A stretch of 64,000 nt of DNA from Clostridia bacterium (GTDB lineage Bacteria; Bacillota; Clostridia; Christensenellales; Aristaeellaceae), in contig JAGBAV010000049.1 in the NCBI GenBank assembly GCA_017938795.1, positions 1-64,000 on the forward strand, read 5' to 3'. Position numbers and translations under genes: made by a program. The notes below the pieces were generated by a model. That model was not told where the DNA came from. It ran no database searches and saw only the letters and a program-made list of their open reading frames with translations. This document shows, piece after piece, positions 24,804-33,149 of the stretch; the first letter of the stretch is position 1, and every line of letters starts with the position of its first letter.

Positions 24804-26339
24804 ATGAAGAAGCTCGTATCCCTCGTGCTGGCGCTGATGCTGCTGGCCATCGCGGGCCTTGCCTGCGCCGAGACCAAGGAGATCGACGTCATGATCTGGT
24901 ACCGTGACATCGACGACCTCAACTTCGCTGAAATGCCCTACTACAACGATCCGGAAATCGGCATCACCGCCCAGTCCGGCGTTCATGCCAATTTCAATCA
25001 GGTCAAGGGCGGCGACTGGAGCACCAAGCTGAACCTGATGCTGGCCTCCGGCGAGTACCCGGACATCATCCAGCGCGGCGACATCAACCTGGAGATGTAC
25101 GGCGTGGATCAGGAGATCCTCATCCCGCTGGACGAGTACATCGACCAGTACATGCCCAACTACAAGGCGCTGCTGGAGAAGGACCCGCAGATGGCTCAGG
25201 GCCTGCGCTCCTCCGACGGCAAGACCTACCAGATCGGCTGGATCATCCCGCAGAACATCAACGTGAACAGCCACCTGTTCATCAACACCCAGTGGCTCAA
25301 GAACCTCGGCCTTGAGAAGCCGACCACCATCGAAGAGTTCGAGCAGGTCCTCATCGCCTTCCGCGATCAGGACGCCGACGGTGACGGCGATCCCTCCAAC
25401 GAGATCCCGTACAGCGGCACCTGGTCCTCCTCCGTCTCTTCCCTGTACTTCATGTTCTCCTCCTGGGGCATCCCGGGCAACCTGAAGCGCGTCAACATCG
25501 ACGAGAACAACAAGGTCTACTCCTGGCTGCAGCATGAGAACCTGCGCGCCGCCATCGAGACCCTCTCCCGCTGGTACAACGAGGGCCTGATCGACATCGA
25601 GGCCGTCTCTCAGGACGAGAACGCCTTCGAGGCGAAGGTCAACGCCGGCAATCTCGGCTCCTTCTACCGCTGGCGCATGACCTCCATGGGCACCGACGAG
25701 GCCGTGTACTCCCAGTATGAGTGCATCCTCCCGCCGACCGTGGAAGGCGTTCAGGCTCAGCTCTGGCGCTATCTCGAGCTGCCGATCTTCGGCGCCGCCA
25801 TCACCGCCGGCTGCGAGGACATCGAGGCCGCCTGCACCTGGCTGGACGCTCAGTTCGACTGGGAAGACATGATCAACGGCTACAACGGCATGAAGGGTCC
25901 GGAGTTCTGGGGCTACGACGAGAACGGCAAGGTTGACATCTATCCCTTCCCGGACGGCACCCGCACCGTCCCCGGCCAGTCCTCCATGTACTACTGCCCG
26001 GGCGCCGAGTACTTCGCCCGCGTGAACATGCCGCCGCACCGCATCGAGAAGACCACCTACTGCGAGGCCTATGAGGCTGCCGGCGTGATCGAGAAGAACT
26101 CTCAGGACATCCTGCAGAAGCTGGTCACCAAAACCGTCGACGAGAGCACCCAGATCGACCTGCTCTTCGCCGAGATCGACAAGTTCGCCACCGAGGCCAT
26201 CACCAACTTCATCGTCAAGGGCGTGACCGACGAGAGCTGGGCCAACTATGAGAAGACCCTGCAGAGCCTGCGCATCGACGAGTTCGTCGGCATCTACCAG
26301 ACCGCGTATGACCGCTACCTGGAGGCCAACGCGCAGTAA
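24804..26339 (+). CDS. extracellular solute-binding protein, LplA/YtcQ-like
   Basis: A 511-residue sugar-binding protein. The signal peptide MKKLVSLVLALMLLAIAGLA is followed by CAETKE; the cysteine is in a poor lipobox (GLAC rather than L-S/A-A/G-C), so cleavage could be at ACA or at the cysteine, and lipid anchoring is uncertain. The mature part has the aromatic-rich SGEYPDIIQRGDINLEMYG and DQDADGDGDPSNEIPYSG segments, the latter a possible Ca-binding loop. It is the last gene of the ABC operon and its codon use (strong C-ending bias) suggests high expression. Confidence 0.93.
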   Translation: MKKLVSLVLALMLLAIAGLACAETKEIDVMIWYRDIDDLNFAEMPYYNDPEIGITAQSGVHANFNQVKGGDWSTKLNLMLASGEYPDIIQRGDINLEMYGVDQEILIPLDEYIDQYMPNYKALLEKDPQMAQGLRSSDGKTYQIGWIIPQNINVNSHLFINTQWLKNLGLEKPTTIEEFEQVLIAFRDQDADGDGDPSNEIPYSGTWSSSVSSLYFMFSSWGIPGNLKRVNIDENNKVYSWLQHENLRAAIETLSRWYNEGLIDIEAVSQDENAFEAKVNAGNLGSFYRWRMTSMGTDEAVYSQYECILPPTVEGVQAQLWRYLELPIFGAAITAGCEDIEAACTWLDAQFDWEDMINGYNGMKGPEFWGYDENGKVDIYPFPDGTRTVPGQSSMYYCPGAEYFARVNMPPHRIEKTTYCEAYEAAGVIEKNSQDILQKLVTKTVDESTQIDLLFAEIDKFATEAITNFIVKGVTDESWANYEKTLQSLRIDEFVGIYQTAYDRYLEANAQ

Positions 26340-26361
26340 TCCCTGCCCGTCGTCAATCCGA

Positions 26362-26392
26362 TTGACACACCGCTGCAACACCATGATATAAT
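26362..26392 (+). promoter_or_regulatory. promoter upstream of the AraC sensor gene
   Basis: -35 TTGACA (26362-26367) and -10 TATAAT (26387-26392), both perfect, with a longer than ideal 19-base spacer. Start would be near 26399, directly before the hairpin at 26404. Confidence 0.6.
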
Positions 26393-26403
26393 GGTTTCAG
26401 CAA

Positions 26404-26446
26404 GGTACGCACCTGCTCGTATCGGGCTGGTGCGTACCGTTTTTTT
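26404..26446 (+). terminator. terminator/attenuator hairpin before the AraC sensor gene
   Basis: Perfect 10-base stem GGTACGCACC (26404-26413) / GGTGCGTACC (26429-26438), a 15-base loop that can pair further, then G and seven Ts (26440-26446). The ribosome site AAGGAG follows at once. It can end the ABC operon, but it also lies inside the leader of the promoter at 26362. Confidence 0.85.
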
Positions 26447-26460
26447 AAGGAGCAAAACCC

Positions 26461-28704
26461 GTGAGGAAGAAGTTTTCACAGAAGCTGCAGTGGCAGTATT
26501 TCGCGTCGTATCTGGCGCTCATGCTGGTGATCATGGGGGTCTTCTATACCTTCTCGTACAACAGCTTTCACCAGTATCATGCCCGCATTGTCATGGACAA
26601 CTATCACAACCGCCTCGGCCTGATCCGCGGCGAGCAGGAGGATGTCCTTGATGACGTCGTCGCCATCGCCGGGCAGATCATGGATGTGAGCAGCGTCGTC
26701 CCCTTCCAATACAGCGAGGAGCCGGACAAGGCGCTCAAGCTCATCGACCAGATGACGGCCTACCGCTCCACGCATGACGCCATCGCGGGAATCTATCTGC
26801 ACTTCTATGACGATCAGTTCGTATACAGCTCCTCCGGTCTGTATACACTCGACCGCTTCGTGAGCAACGCCGTGATCTTCAGCGACTGCACAGCGGACGC
26901 CCTGCGCAGCCTGCTCGAGGACACGCAGCAGCTCACCGTCCTGCCCATGCAGTCGCTCAAGGGATACAGCTTCCAGACGGTATCGCGCCCGCGCAACATG
27001 GTGCCGCTGTTTGTGCCGGTCTCCATCTCCACCGGTCTTCGCTGCGGCACAGCGATGTTCCTCATCGAGGACGTCACATACAAGGACTGGTTCACCAATC
27101 TCGGCTCTGAGGATGTGGACATCTACATCCTGCACGGCAGCGAGGTGATCGCCGCACAGAATATGACCGGCGTCCCGCTTGAAAATGTGCTGGAAGCCTC
27201 CGCCAATGCCGCGCCCTCCCTTGCCTATGAAAAAGAGGATTACCACCTGATCGAGCTCCCCGGGAATACCTTTGGCTTCCGCTACGTCATGCTCCTTCCG
27301 GACAGCATGCTGCAGGTCGGCATGAACGCCCCCGTGCAGATGCTCACCATTCTCTCCGCGCTCGTCGGCGCGCTGGGCATCCTCTTCATCCATTACTTCG
27401 TTCAGCGCAGGATGCAGCCCATCAAACTGCTGCATTCCATGATCTCTGAGCGCGACCCCAGCGGCAACGAGCTGCTGGAGATCCGGGACGGCATCCAGCG
27501 GCTGATCGACCAGAACAACGCCATGACCTCCATCATCGAGAATGTGGAGAGCCTGCGAAAGAGCGACTTCGTCCGCCGGTTCCTCGTCGGCTTTGACAGC
27601 GAGGATGAATACCTCTCCATGGCGGAGGCCTGCGCGCTCAATGTGGATACGCGCTACTACGTCGTGGCGATGATCGCCAAGCCCGCGGACTCCACCTATG
27701 AGCTGACCGCAGAGAAGATCAATCATCTCTTCGACGGTCAGGTCTACGGCGCGGCGCGCACCCTCACATCGAACAGGCGCATGGTGCTCGTCGCCTTCGC
27801 GGATGAGATTGACCTCCTCATGGAGTTCCTGGAGAATAAGTTCACCGGCATCCGCGCCTGCTGTACGGGCGTGACCATGGCGGTCAGCGCCGTGCACAGC
27901 GACTACCGCGAGGGTCAGCGCGCCTATCTGGAGGCAGAGAATGCCTTCGAGCTGCGCTTCATCCGCGGCAATACGCAGGTCATCCGCTTTGACGCGCTCC
28001 CGGAGAGCCATGCCGGCGGCGGCGTATACAGCCGCCAGATGGTCGAGCGCCTGCGCGCCGGCCTGCATGCAGGCGACGCCGCCCGCGTGAGCGCCGCGCT
28101 CAAGGAGATCACCGGCTCCATGCAGCACATGAACACCACGCTCTTCGGCTTCCGCTGCATGTACAACGACATCCTCAACGTCGTCAGCCGCGAAGCGCAG
28201 CAGAGCGGCGTGAGCGAGGAGGCGGTCTATGACCTGTTCAAGCTCAGCCAGTGCCTCTCCGTCGAGGATCTGGACACGCTGCTGCATCAGGTCTGCTCCC
28301 GCGTGCTCGCTGAGCGCACACAGCCCGCGCCCGCGCCGATCCCGGAGAATATGCTGCTGGCTCGGGATATCATCGAGCGCCGCTTCTCCGAGCCGGAACT
28401 CTCCGTGCGCGACATCGCGCAGGAGCTCTCCATGAGCGACTCAAAGCTCTCCGTCGAATTCAAAAAGGCTTACCGGATGACCCCGCTGGAGTGCATCACC
28501 GCAGCGCGCATGCAGCGGGCAAGGCGCCTGCTGAGCACGACCAACATGCCCGTCAAGGATATCGCGCTGGAATGCGGCTACTACGACATCTCCGGCTTCA
28601 ACCGACGCTTCAAGGCCTATACCGGCATGACGCCCCAGCAATACAAGACAACCAGCAGCGAGGACGCTGCTGCGGACCAGACTCATGAGGAGGAAACGCC
28701 ATGA
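26461..28704 (+). CDS. membrane-bound AraC-family sensor-regulator
   Basis: A 747-residue transcription regulator with two membrane segments (about 16-36 and 297-317) that enclose an outside sensor domain of about 260 residues, a cytoplasmic linker, and a C-terminal AraC HTH domain (about 640-738). The HTH shows the double helix-turn-helix: SVRDIAQELSMSDSKLSVEFKK and MPVKDIALECGYYDISGFNRRF. Proteins of this design sense extracellular or bound sugars directly and control neighbouring glycan genes. The start is GTG at 26461 after AAGGAG. It overlaps the GH115 gene by four bases (ATGA), so they are co-translated. Likely target: the ABC and GH genes here. Confidence 0.9.
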   Translation: MRKKFSQKLQWQYFASYLALMLVIMGVFYTFSYNSFHQYHARIVMDNYHNRLGLIRGEQEDVLDDVVAIAGQIMDVSSVVPFQYSEEPDKALKLIDQMTAYRSTHDAIAGIYLHFYDDQFVYSSSGLYTLDRFVSNAVIFSDCTADALRSLLEDTQQLTVLPMQSLKGYSFQTVSRPRNMVPLFVPVSISTGLRCGTAMFLIEDVTYKDWFTNLGSEDVDIYILHGSEVIAAQNMTGVPLENVLEASANAAPSLAYEKEDYHLIELPGNTFGFRYVMLLPDSMLQVGMNAPVQMLTILSALVGALGILFIHYFVQRRMQPIKLLHSMISERDPSGNELLEIRDGIQRLIDQNNAMTSIIENVESLRKSDFVRRFLVGFDSEDEYLSMAEACALNVDTRYYVVAMIAKPADSTYELTAEKINHLFDGQVYGAARTLTSNRRMVLVAFADEIDLLMEFLENKFTGIRACCTGVTMAVSAVHSDYREGQRAYLEAENAFELRFIRGNTQVIRFDALPESHAGGGVYSRQMVERLRAGLHAGDAARVSAALKEITGSMQHMNTTLFGFRCMYNDILNVVSREAQQSGVSEEAVYDLFKLSQCLSVEDLDTLLHQVCSRVLAERTQPAPAPIPENMLLARDIIERRFSEPELSVRDIAQELSMSDSKLSVEFKKAYRMTPLECITAARMQRARRLLSTTNMPVKDIALECGYYDISGFNRRFKAYTGMTPQQYKTTSSEDAAADQTHEEETP

Positions 28705-30722
28705 GCGATTTCGTATTCTCCCTCTCCACGAAGCTCATCATCCCGGAGCAGCCCGGGCGCAGGATGACCCCCATCCGCCGCGCCGCCGCCATGCTGCGCC
28801 GGGATATGGCCGCCGTCCTGACGGATCGCGCGCAGGACAATGAGATCCGACTGATCCGGGATGAATCCCTCGCGCCGGAGGCGTGGCAGATGACCGTCGC
28901 CCCCGACGCCGTCACCCTGCGCTGTGCGGACGATCTCGGCGCAGCGTACGGTCTGATCCATCTCTCGGCCGATGCGCTGGGCGTTGATCCCTTCTGGTTC
29001 TTCAACGACCAGCCGATGAAGCAGACCGGTACGGTCTCCATCCCCTGCGGGGATACGGACAGCCCGCGCTATGCCGTCCGCTACAGGGGCTGGTTCATCA
29101 ACGACGAGGTGCTGCTGCACGCATGGTCGCTGGACGGCAGCAAGGATAAGCCGTGGGAGATGGCGTTTGAGGCGCTGCTGCGTCTGGGCGGCAATCTGGT
29201 TGTCCCCGGCACGGACAGCAACGCACACAAGTATCACGATCTGGCGGCTTCCTACGGCCTGTACATCACCCATCATCACGCGGAGCCGCTGGGCGCGGTC
29301 ATGTTCCGCCGCGCCTATCCGGAGCTGAACCCCGCCTACTCCGAGCACCCCGATCTGTTCGAGGGGCTCTGGCGCGAGGCCATCGAGCTGCAGAAGGACA
29401 CGAACACCGTCTATAATCTCGGTTTCCGTGGTCAGGGCGACTGCCCCTTCTGGGCGGACGACCCCAGCTACGACACCCCGCAGGCCCGCGGCGCGCTGAT
29501 CTCCTGCCTGATCCGCAGGCAGTATGACATGGTGCAGGAGATTGTCCCCGGCGCGCCCTGCTGCACCAACCTCTACGGCGAGGTCATGGAGCTCTGCCGC
29601 GACGGATACATCGACCTGCCGGACGAGATCATCCGCATCTGGGCAGACAACGGCTTTGGCAAGATGGTCTCCCGCAGGCAGAATAACCACAATCCGCGCG
29701 TCCCCGCGCTGCCCGCGCCGGGCGACAGCGCCGCGCACGGCCTGTATTATCATGCCTCCTTCTATGATCTGCAGGCCGCCAGCCACATGACCATGCTGCC
29801 CAATCCGCCGTCCTTCGTGCGCAGCGAGCTCACGAAGGCCCTCGCCCACGGCGTGAAGGACTACTGGATCATCAACTGCTCCAACATCAAGCCCCATGTG
29901 TATACGCTTGACTTCATCGCTGCGCTCTGGCGCGACGGCGACGCCGACCCGCAGGCGCATCTGGCTGCATACTGCACACGCGCCTATGGTCCGGAGAACG
30001 CAGAGAAGGCAGCCGCCTGTATCCGCAGCTACTACGACCATGCGGTCTTCTACGGCGGTCACGAGGACGACCGCGCGGGCGAGCAGTTCGCCAATCACTG
30101 CGCGCGCATGCTCGTCTCCCAGTATATCAGGAACGCGAATGAGCCAGCGGACGGCATGCGCTGGGCAATCGACGCGCCGACGCTCAGCGAGCAGATCCTC
30201 TGGTACAGGGCGAAGTGCGAACAGGCCGCCGCAGGCTACAGCGAACTGCTGCGCGAATGCGAGGCGGCGCTCACCGGCATGACCGGCCCGGGCAGGACGC
30301 TCTTTGAGGACAGCATCATGATGCAGGCCAGGCTGCTCGCGCGCACCTACGAAGGCTCCCTGCTGGCGATGGACAGCCTTCTCGCCGCGATTGAGGAGGA
30401 CTGGCTGAACGCCTTTATCCTCGCCGGAAGGAGCCGCACCGCCTATTTCGCCGCAGACCGCGCCATGCGCGAACGCGAGCATGGCAAGTGGCGTCTCTTC
30501 TACGCCAACGACTGCCAGGCCGACGTCAAGCAGTCCGCATGGATGATGGGCGTGCTGATGGGCGTGCTGCGCGTGCATGGCGACGGGCCGCACTACTACC
30601 AGTGGCAGCGCCAGTTCACCGACTCGCCGGATAACGCCGGCATCATGCTCCTCCTCAATACGGAGAACCATATGGATAACGACGAGCTCTTCGCCGTCAT
30701 ACAGGCGAGAACAGATCAATAA
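28701..30722 (+). CDS. GH115 alpha-glucuronidase-like enzyme
   Basis: A 673-residue protein of GH115, enzymes that release alpha-1,2-linked (4-O-methyl)glucuronic acid from xylan or xylo-oligosaccharides. Family segments are RYRGWFINDE (about 127-136), YGEVMELCRDGYIDLPDEIIRIWADNGFG (about 292-320) and HGLYYHASFYD (about 349-359), followed by VKDYWIINCSNIKP. It is shorter than many members (about 800-1000), lacking extra C-terminal domains, and has no signal peptide, so it should act on imported oligosaccharides. It begins inside the stop of the AraC sensor gene and is followed by GH2 and GH43. Confidence 0.85.
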   Translation: MSDFVFSLSTKLIIPEQPGRRMTPIRRAAAMLRRDMAAVLTDRAQDNEIRLIRDESLAPEAWQMTVAPDAVTLRCADDLGAAYGLIHLSADALGVDPFWFFNDQPMKQTGTVSIPCGDTDSPRYAVRYRGWFINDEVLLHAWSLDGSKDKPWEMAFEALLRLGGNLVVPGTDSNAHKYHDLAASYGLYITHHHAEPLGAVMFRRAYPELNPAYSEHPDLFEGLWREAIELQKDTNTVYNLGFRGQGDCPFWADDPSYDTPQARGALISCLIRRQYDMVQEIVPGAPCCTNLYGEVMELCRDGYIDLPDEIIRIWADNGFGKMVSRRQNNHNPRVPALPAPGDSAAHGLYYHASFYDLQAASHMTMLPNPPSFVRSELTKALAHGVKDYWIINCSNIKPHVYTLDFIAALWRDGDADPQAHLAAYCTRAYGPENAEKAAACIRSYYDHAVFYGGHEDDRAGEQFANHCARMLVSQYIRNANEPADGMRWAIDAPTLSEQILWYRAKCEQAAAGYSELLRECEAALTGMTGPGRTLFEDSIMMQARLLARTYEGSLLAMDSLLAAIEEDWLNAFILAGRSRTAYFAADRAMREREHGKWRLFYANDCQADVKQSAWMMGVLMGVLRVHGDGPHYYQWQRQFTDSPDNAGIMLLLNTENHMDNDELFAVIQARTDQ

Positions 30723-30752
30723 CCGGACACAGCATACGGAGGAAACAGACGG

Positions 30753-33122
30753 ATGGATATGAACCGCATTCCCTTTATGCAGGGCTGGCGCTTTGCCCTG
30801 ACCAAGGACGGCCGCGCCGTCTGCGAGGACTATGACGACAGCGCGTTTGAGCCTGTGACGCTGCCGCACGACTGGCAGATCCGCCAGACGCGACGCGAGG
30901 ATGCCCCCGGCGGGGCGTCGCAGGGCTTCTTCCCCCGCGAGCATGTGGGCGTATACCGCCTGCGCTTCACCGCGCCCGCAGAATGGGCGGGGAAGACCGT
31001 GCGCGTGCTCTTTGACGGCATACAGCGCTTCAGCGAGGTGTATCTCAATGGTCAGCGCATCGGCGGCAGGCCGTACGGCTATGTCCCCGTGCTGTGCAAC
31101 ATGACGCAGGCGCTGCGCATCGGCGGAGAGAATCTGCTCGCCGTGCGCGTTGACAACAGCCGCCCCGAAGGCGATACCTCCTATAATGCCGGCGGCGACC
31201 GCTGGTATTCCGGCGCGGGCGTCTACCGCAAGGTATGGCTGCTGGTGGACGACGGCGCGCGCATCGCACACGACGGCGTGTCCGTCATGGCGCATCCTGT
31301 CATGGGCGGCCCGGCGGGCGATATCCCGGACGTCGCAGGCATACGCTGCGTGCGCGCAGACGTGCAGATCGCCGTGGAAACCGAGGGCGCGGAGGGCATG
31401 GCGCTGCATGCACAGGTCTGCGGCGCGGACGGCGCGGTCGTCTATGAGCAGACGCTGCCCGCGCTGCCTGTGACGGCGTTTGCCTTCTCCATGGAGAAGC
31501 CGCGCCTCTGGTCGCCCGATACGCCGAACCTCTATACCCTGCGCCTGACGCTGGGCGGGGATGAGCATATGGTGCGCTTCGGCGTGCGCAGCGCGGTCTT
31601 TGACAGCGAAGACGGCTTTATTCTCAACGGCGTGAAGACCAAGATCTGGGGCGTCAACCTGCATCACGACGGCGGCGCCGTCGGCGCAGCTGTCCCGGTC
31701 GAGATCTGGCGCAGGCGGCTTGCCGCGCTCAAGCGCATGGGCGTCAACACCATCCGCGCATCACATAACCCGATGGCGGAGGAGGTCTACGACCTGTGCG
31801 ACGAGATGGGCTTCCTCGTCGTGGACGAGCTCTACGACAAGTGGAGCCGCAGCAATATGTACTATGACCGGCTGTATGATCAGTGGCACCTGCAGGATGC
31901 AGAGGCCATGGTCCGCCGCGACCGCTGTCATCCCTCTATTATCCTCTGGAGCGTGGGCAACGAGGTCGGTCATCAGTATTCCGAGCTGTTCTATCAGTGC
32001 CTGAAAACGCTGTGCGATCATGTGCGCCGCCTCGACCCGACGCGCGCGGTAACCGCCGTGCTCATCGGCTTCTGCCTGCCGGAATACAACGACCTCACGC
32101 CCCTCGGGCAGAGGATCGCCGCGGCGAAGCGGTACGCCGAGATTGTGGACGTCTTCTGCGGCAACTACATGGAGCAGTTCTATGAGAAGCTGCGCGAGGC
32201 CGGCATGCTCAAACCCATTATCGGCTCGGAGGTGCGCATGTATTACCGCATGGACGAGCGCACGATGAACAACGTGCAGGTCAGCCCGGAAAATCCCTAC
32301 GCCATTGTGAAGCGGTATGACTGGGTCTGCGGCGCGATCCTCTGGGCCGGCGTGGACTATCTGGGCGAGAGCACGATGTGGCCGCAGCGCGGATGGACGG
32401 GCAACCCGCTGGATTCCACCGCCGACTGGAAGCTGCGCGCATGGTACTGCGCCTCTCACTTCAAGAAGGAGCCCGTACTCAAGCTCTGCGTTTATGACGA
32501 GGCCGACCCATGGGACGGCGCGCGCGGCTTCTGGGGCTTCCCGCAGATGCGCGCACACTGGAAGTACCGCTGCTTTGAGAAGGTGCTGCACGTTGCCGCG
32601 ATGACCAACTGCGACAGGGTCGAGCTCTATCAGAACAGCCAGACCGTGCGCACAGCCCGCCTTGCGGACTTCCCGGACGGCATGGTTCATTTCTATCTGC
32701 CGTACATCCCGGGCATGCTCCGCGCCGTCGGCTACAGGAGCGGGCTGAAGGTCTGCGAAGATATCCTCTATACCGATCACGAGGCCGTGACGCTTAAAGC
32801 CGTCTGTGACCGCACGCAGATCCCGGCGGACGGGCACAGCGTTGCGATGATCGACCTGCTGCTCGAGGACGCGCACGGCGTGCGCTATATGCTCGAGGAC
32901 AGGGCTGTGCGCGCGGAGCTCTCCGGCGCGGAGGCGAAGGTCATCATGGACAACGGCGACCCGTGGTCGCTGGAGCCGTTTGAAAAGACGCAGACCACGC
33001 TGCACAACGGCCATCTGCTTATCCTCGTGCAGGCCGGGACGAAGCCCGGCATCACGGACGTCACGATCCATACCGAGGGCTTTGAGCCCCGCACCTTCAC
33101 CCTGACGTGGACAAACCCCTGA
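30753..33122 (+). CDS. GH2 family glycoside hydrolase
   Basis: A 789-residue retaining beta-glycosidase of family 2. The N-terminal sugar-binding jelly roll (LPHDWQIRQ...VLFDGIQRFSEVYLNGQ, about 30-100), the Ig-like domain and the TIM barrel are in order. The acid/base is E404 in WSVGNEVGH and the nucleophile is E493 in IIGSEVR. An extra C-terminal domain follows the barrel. Substrate could be a beta-galactoside, beta-glucuronide or other; the context of GH115 and GH43 favours a plant-glycan side chain. No signal peptide. Start ATG at 30753 with GGAGG ten bases upstream. Confidence 0.92.
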   Translation: MDMNRIPFMQGWRFALTKDGRAVCEDYDDSAFEPVTLPHDWQIRQTRREDAPGGASQGFFPREHVGVYRLRFTAPAEWAGKTVRVLFDGIQRFSEVYLNGQRIGGRPYGYVPVLCNMTQALRIGGENLLAVRVDNSRPEGDTSYNAGGDRWYSGAGVYRKVWLLVDDGARIAHDGVSVMAHPVMGGPAGDIPDVAGIRCVRADVQIAVETEGAEGMALHAQVCGADGAVVYEQTLPALPVTAFAFSMEKPRLWSPDTPNLYTLRLTLGGDEHMVRFGVRSAVFDSEDGFILNGVKTKIWGVNLHHDGGAVGAAVPVEIWRRRLAALKRMGVNTIRASHNPMAEEVYDLCDEMGFLVVDELYDKWSRSNMYYDRLYDQWHLQDAEAMVRRDRCHPSIILWSVGNEVGHQYSELFYQCLKTLCDHVRRLDPTRAVTAVLIGFCLPEYNDLTPLGQRIAAAKRYAEIVDVFCGNYMEQFYEKLREAGMLKPIIGSEVRMYYRMDERTMNNVQVSPENPYAIVKRYDWVCGAILWAGVDYLGESTMWPQRGWTGNPLDSTADWKLRAWYCASHFKKEPVLKLCVYDEADPWDGARGFWGFPQMRAHWKYRCFEKVLHVAAMTNCDRVELYQNSQTVRTARLADFPDGMVHFYLPYIPGMLRAVGYRSGLKVCEDILYTDHEAVTLKAVCDRTQIPADGHSVAMIDLLLEDAHGVRYMLEDRAVRAELSGAEAKVIMDNGDPWSLEPFEKTQTTLHNGHLLILVQAGTKPGITDVTIHTEGFEPRTFTLTWTNP

Positions 33123-33149
33123 CAGCAAACGACAGCCGGAGGCAAGACT

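Noticed and set aside
23730..26384. 884-aa open frame on the minus strand
   Set aside because: Antisense to the second ABC permease and the solute-binding protein, both clearly real; low-complexity V/L/D/H-rich translation.
28683..31667. 994-aa open frame on the minus strand
   Set aside because: It is the antisense shadow of GH115 and the start of GH2. The translation is dominated by A, R, H, V and D with no family motif, as expected from the high GC content.
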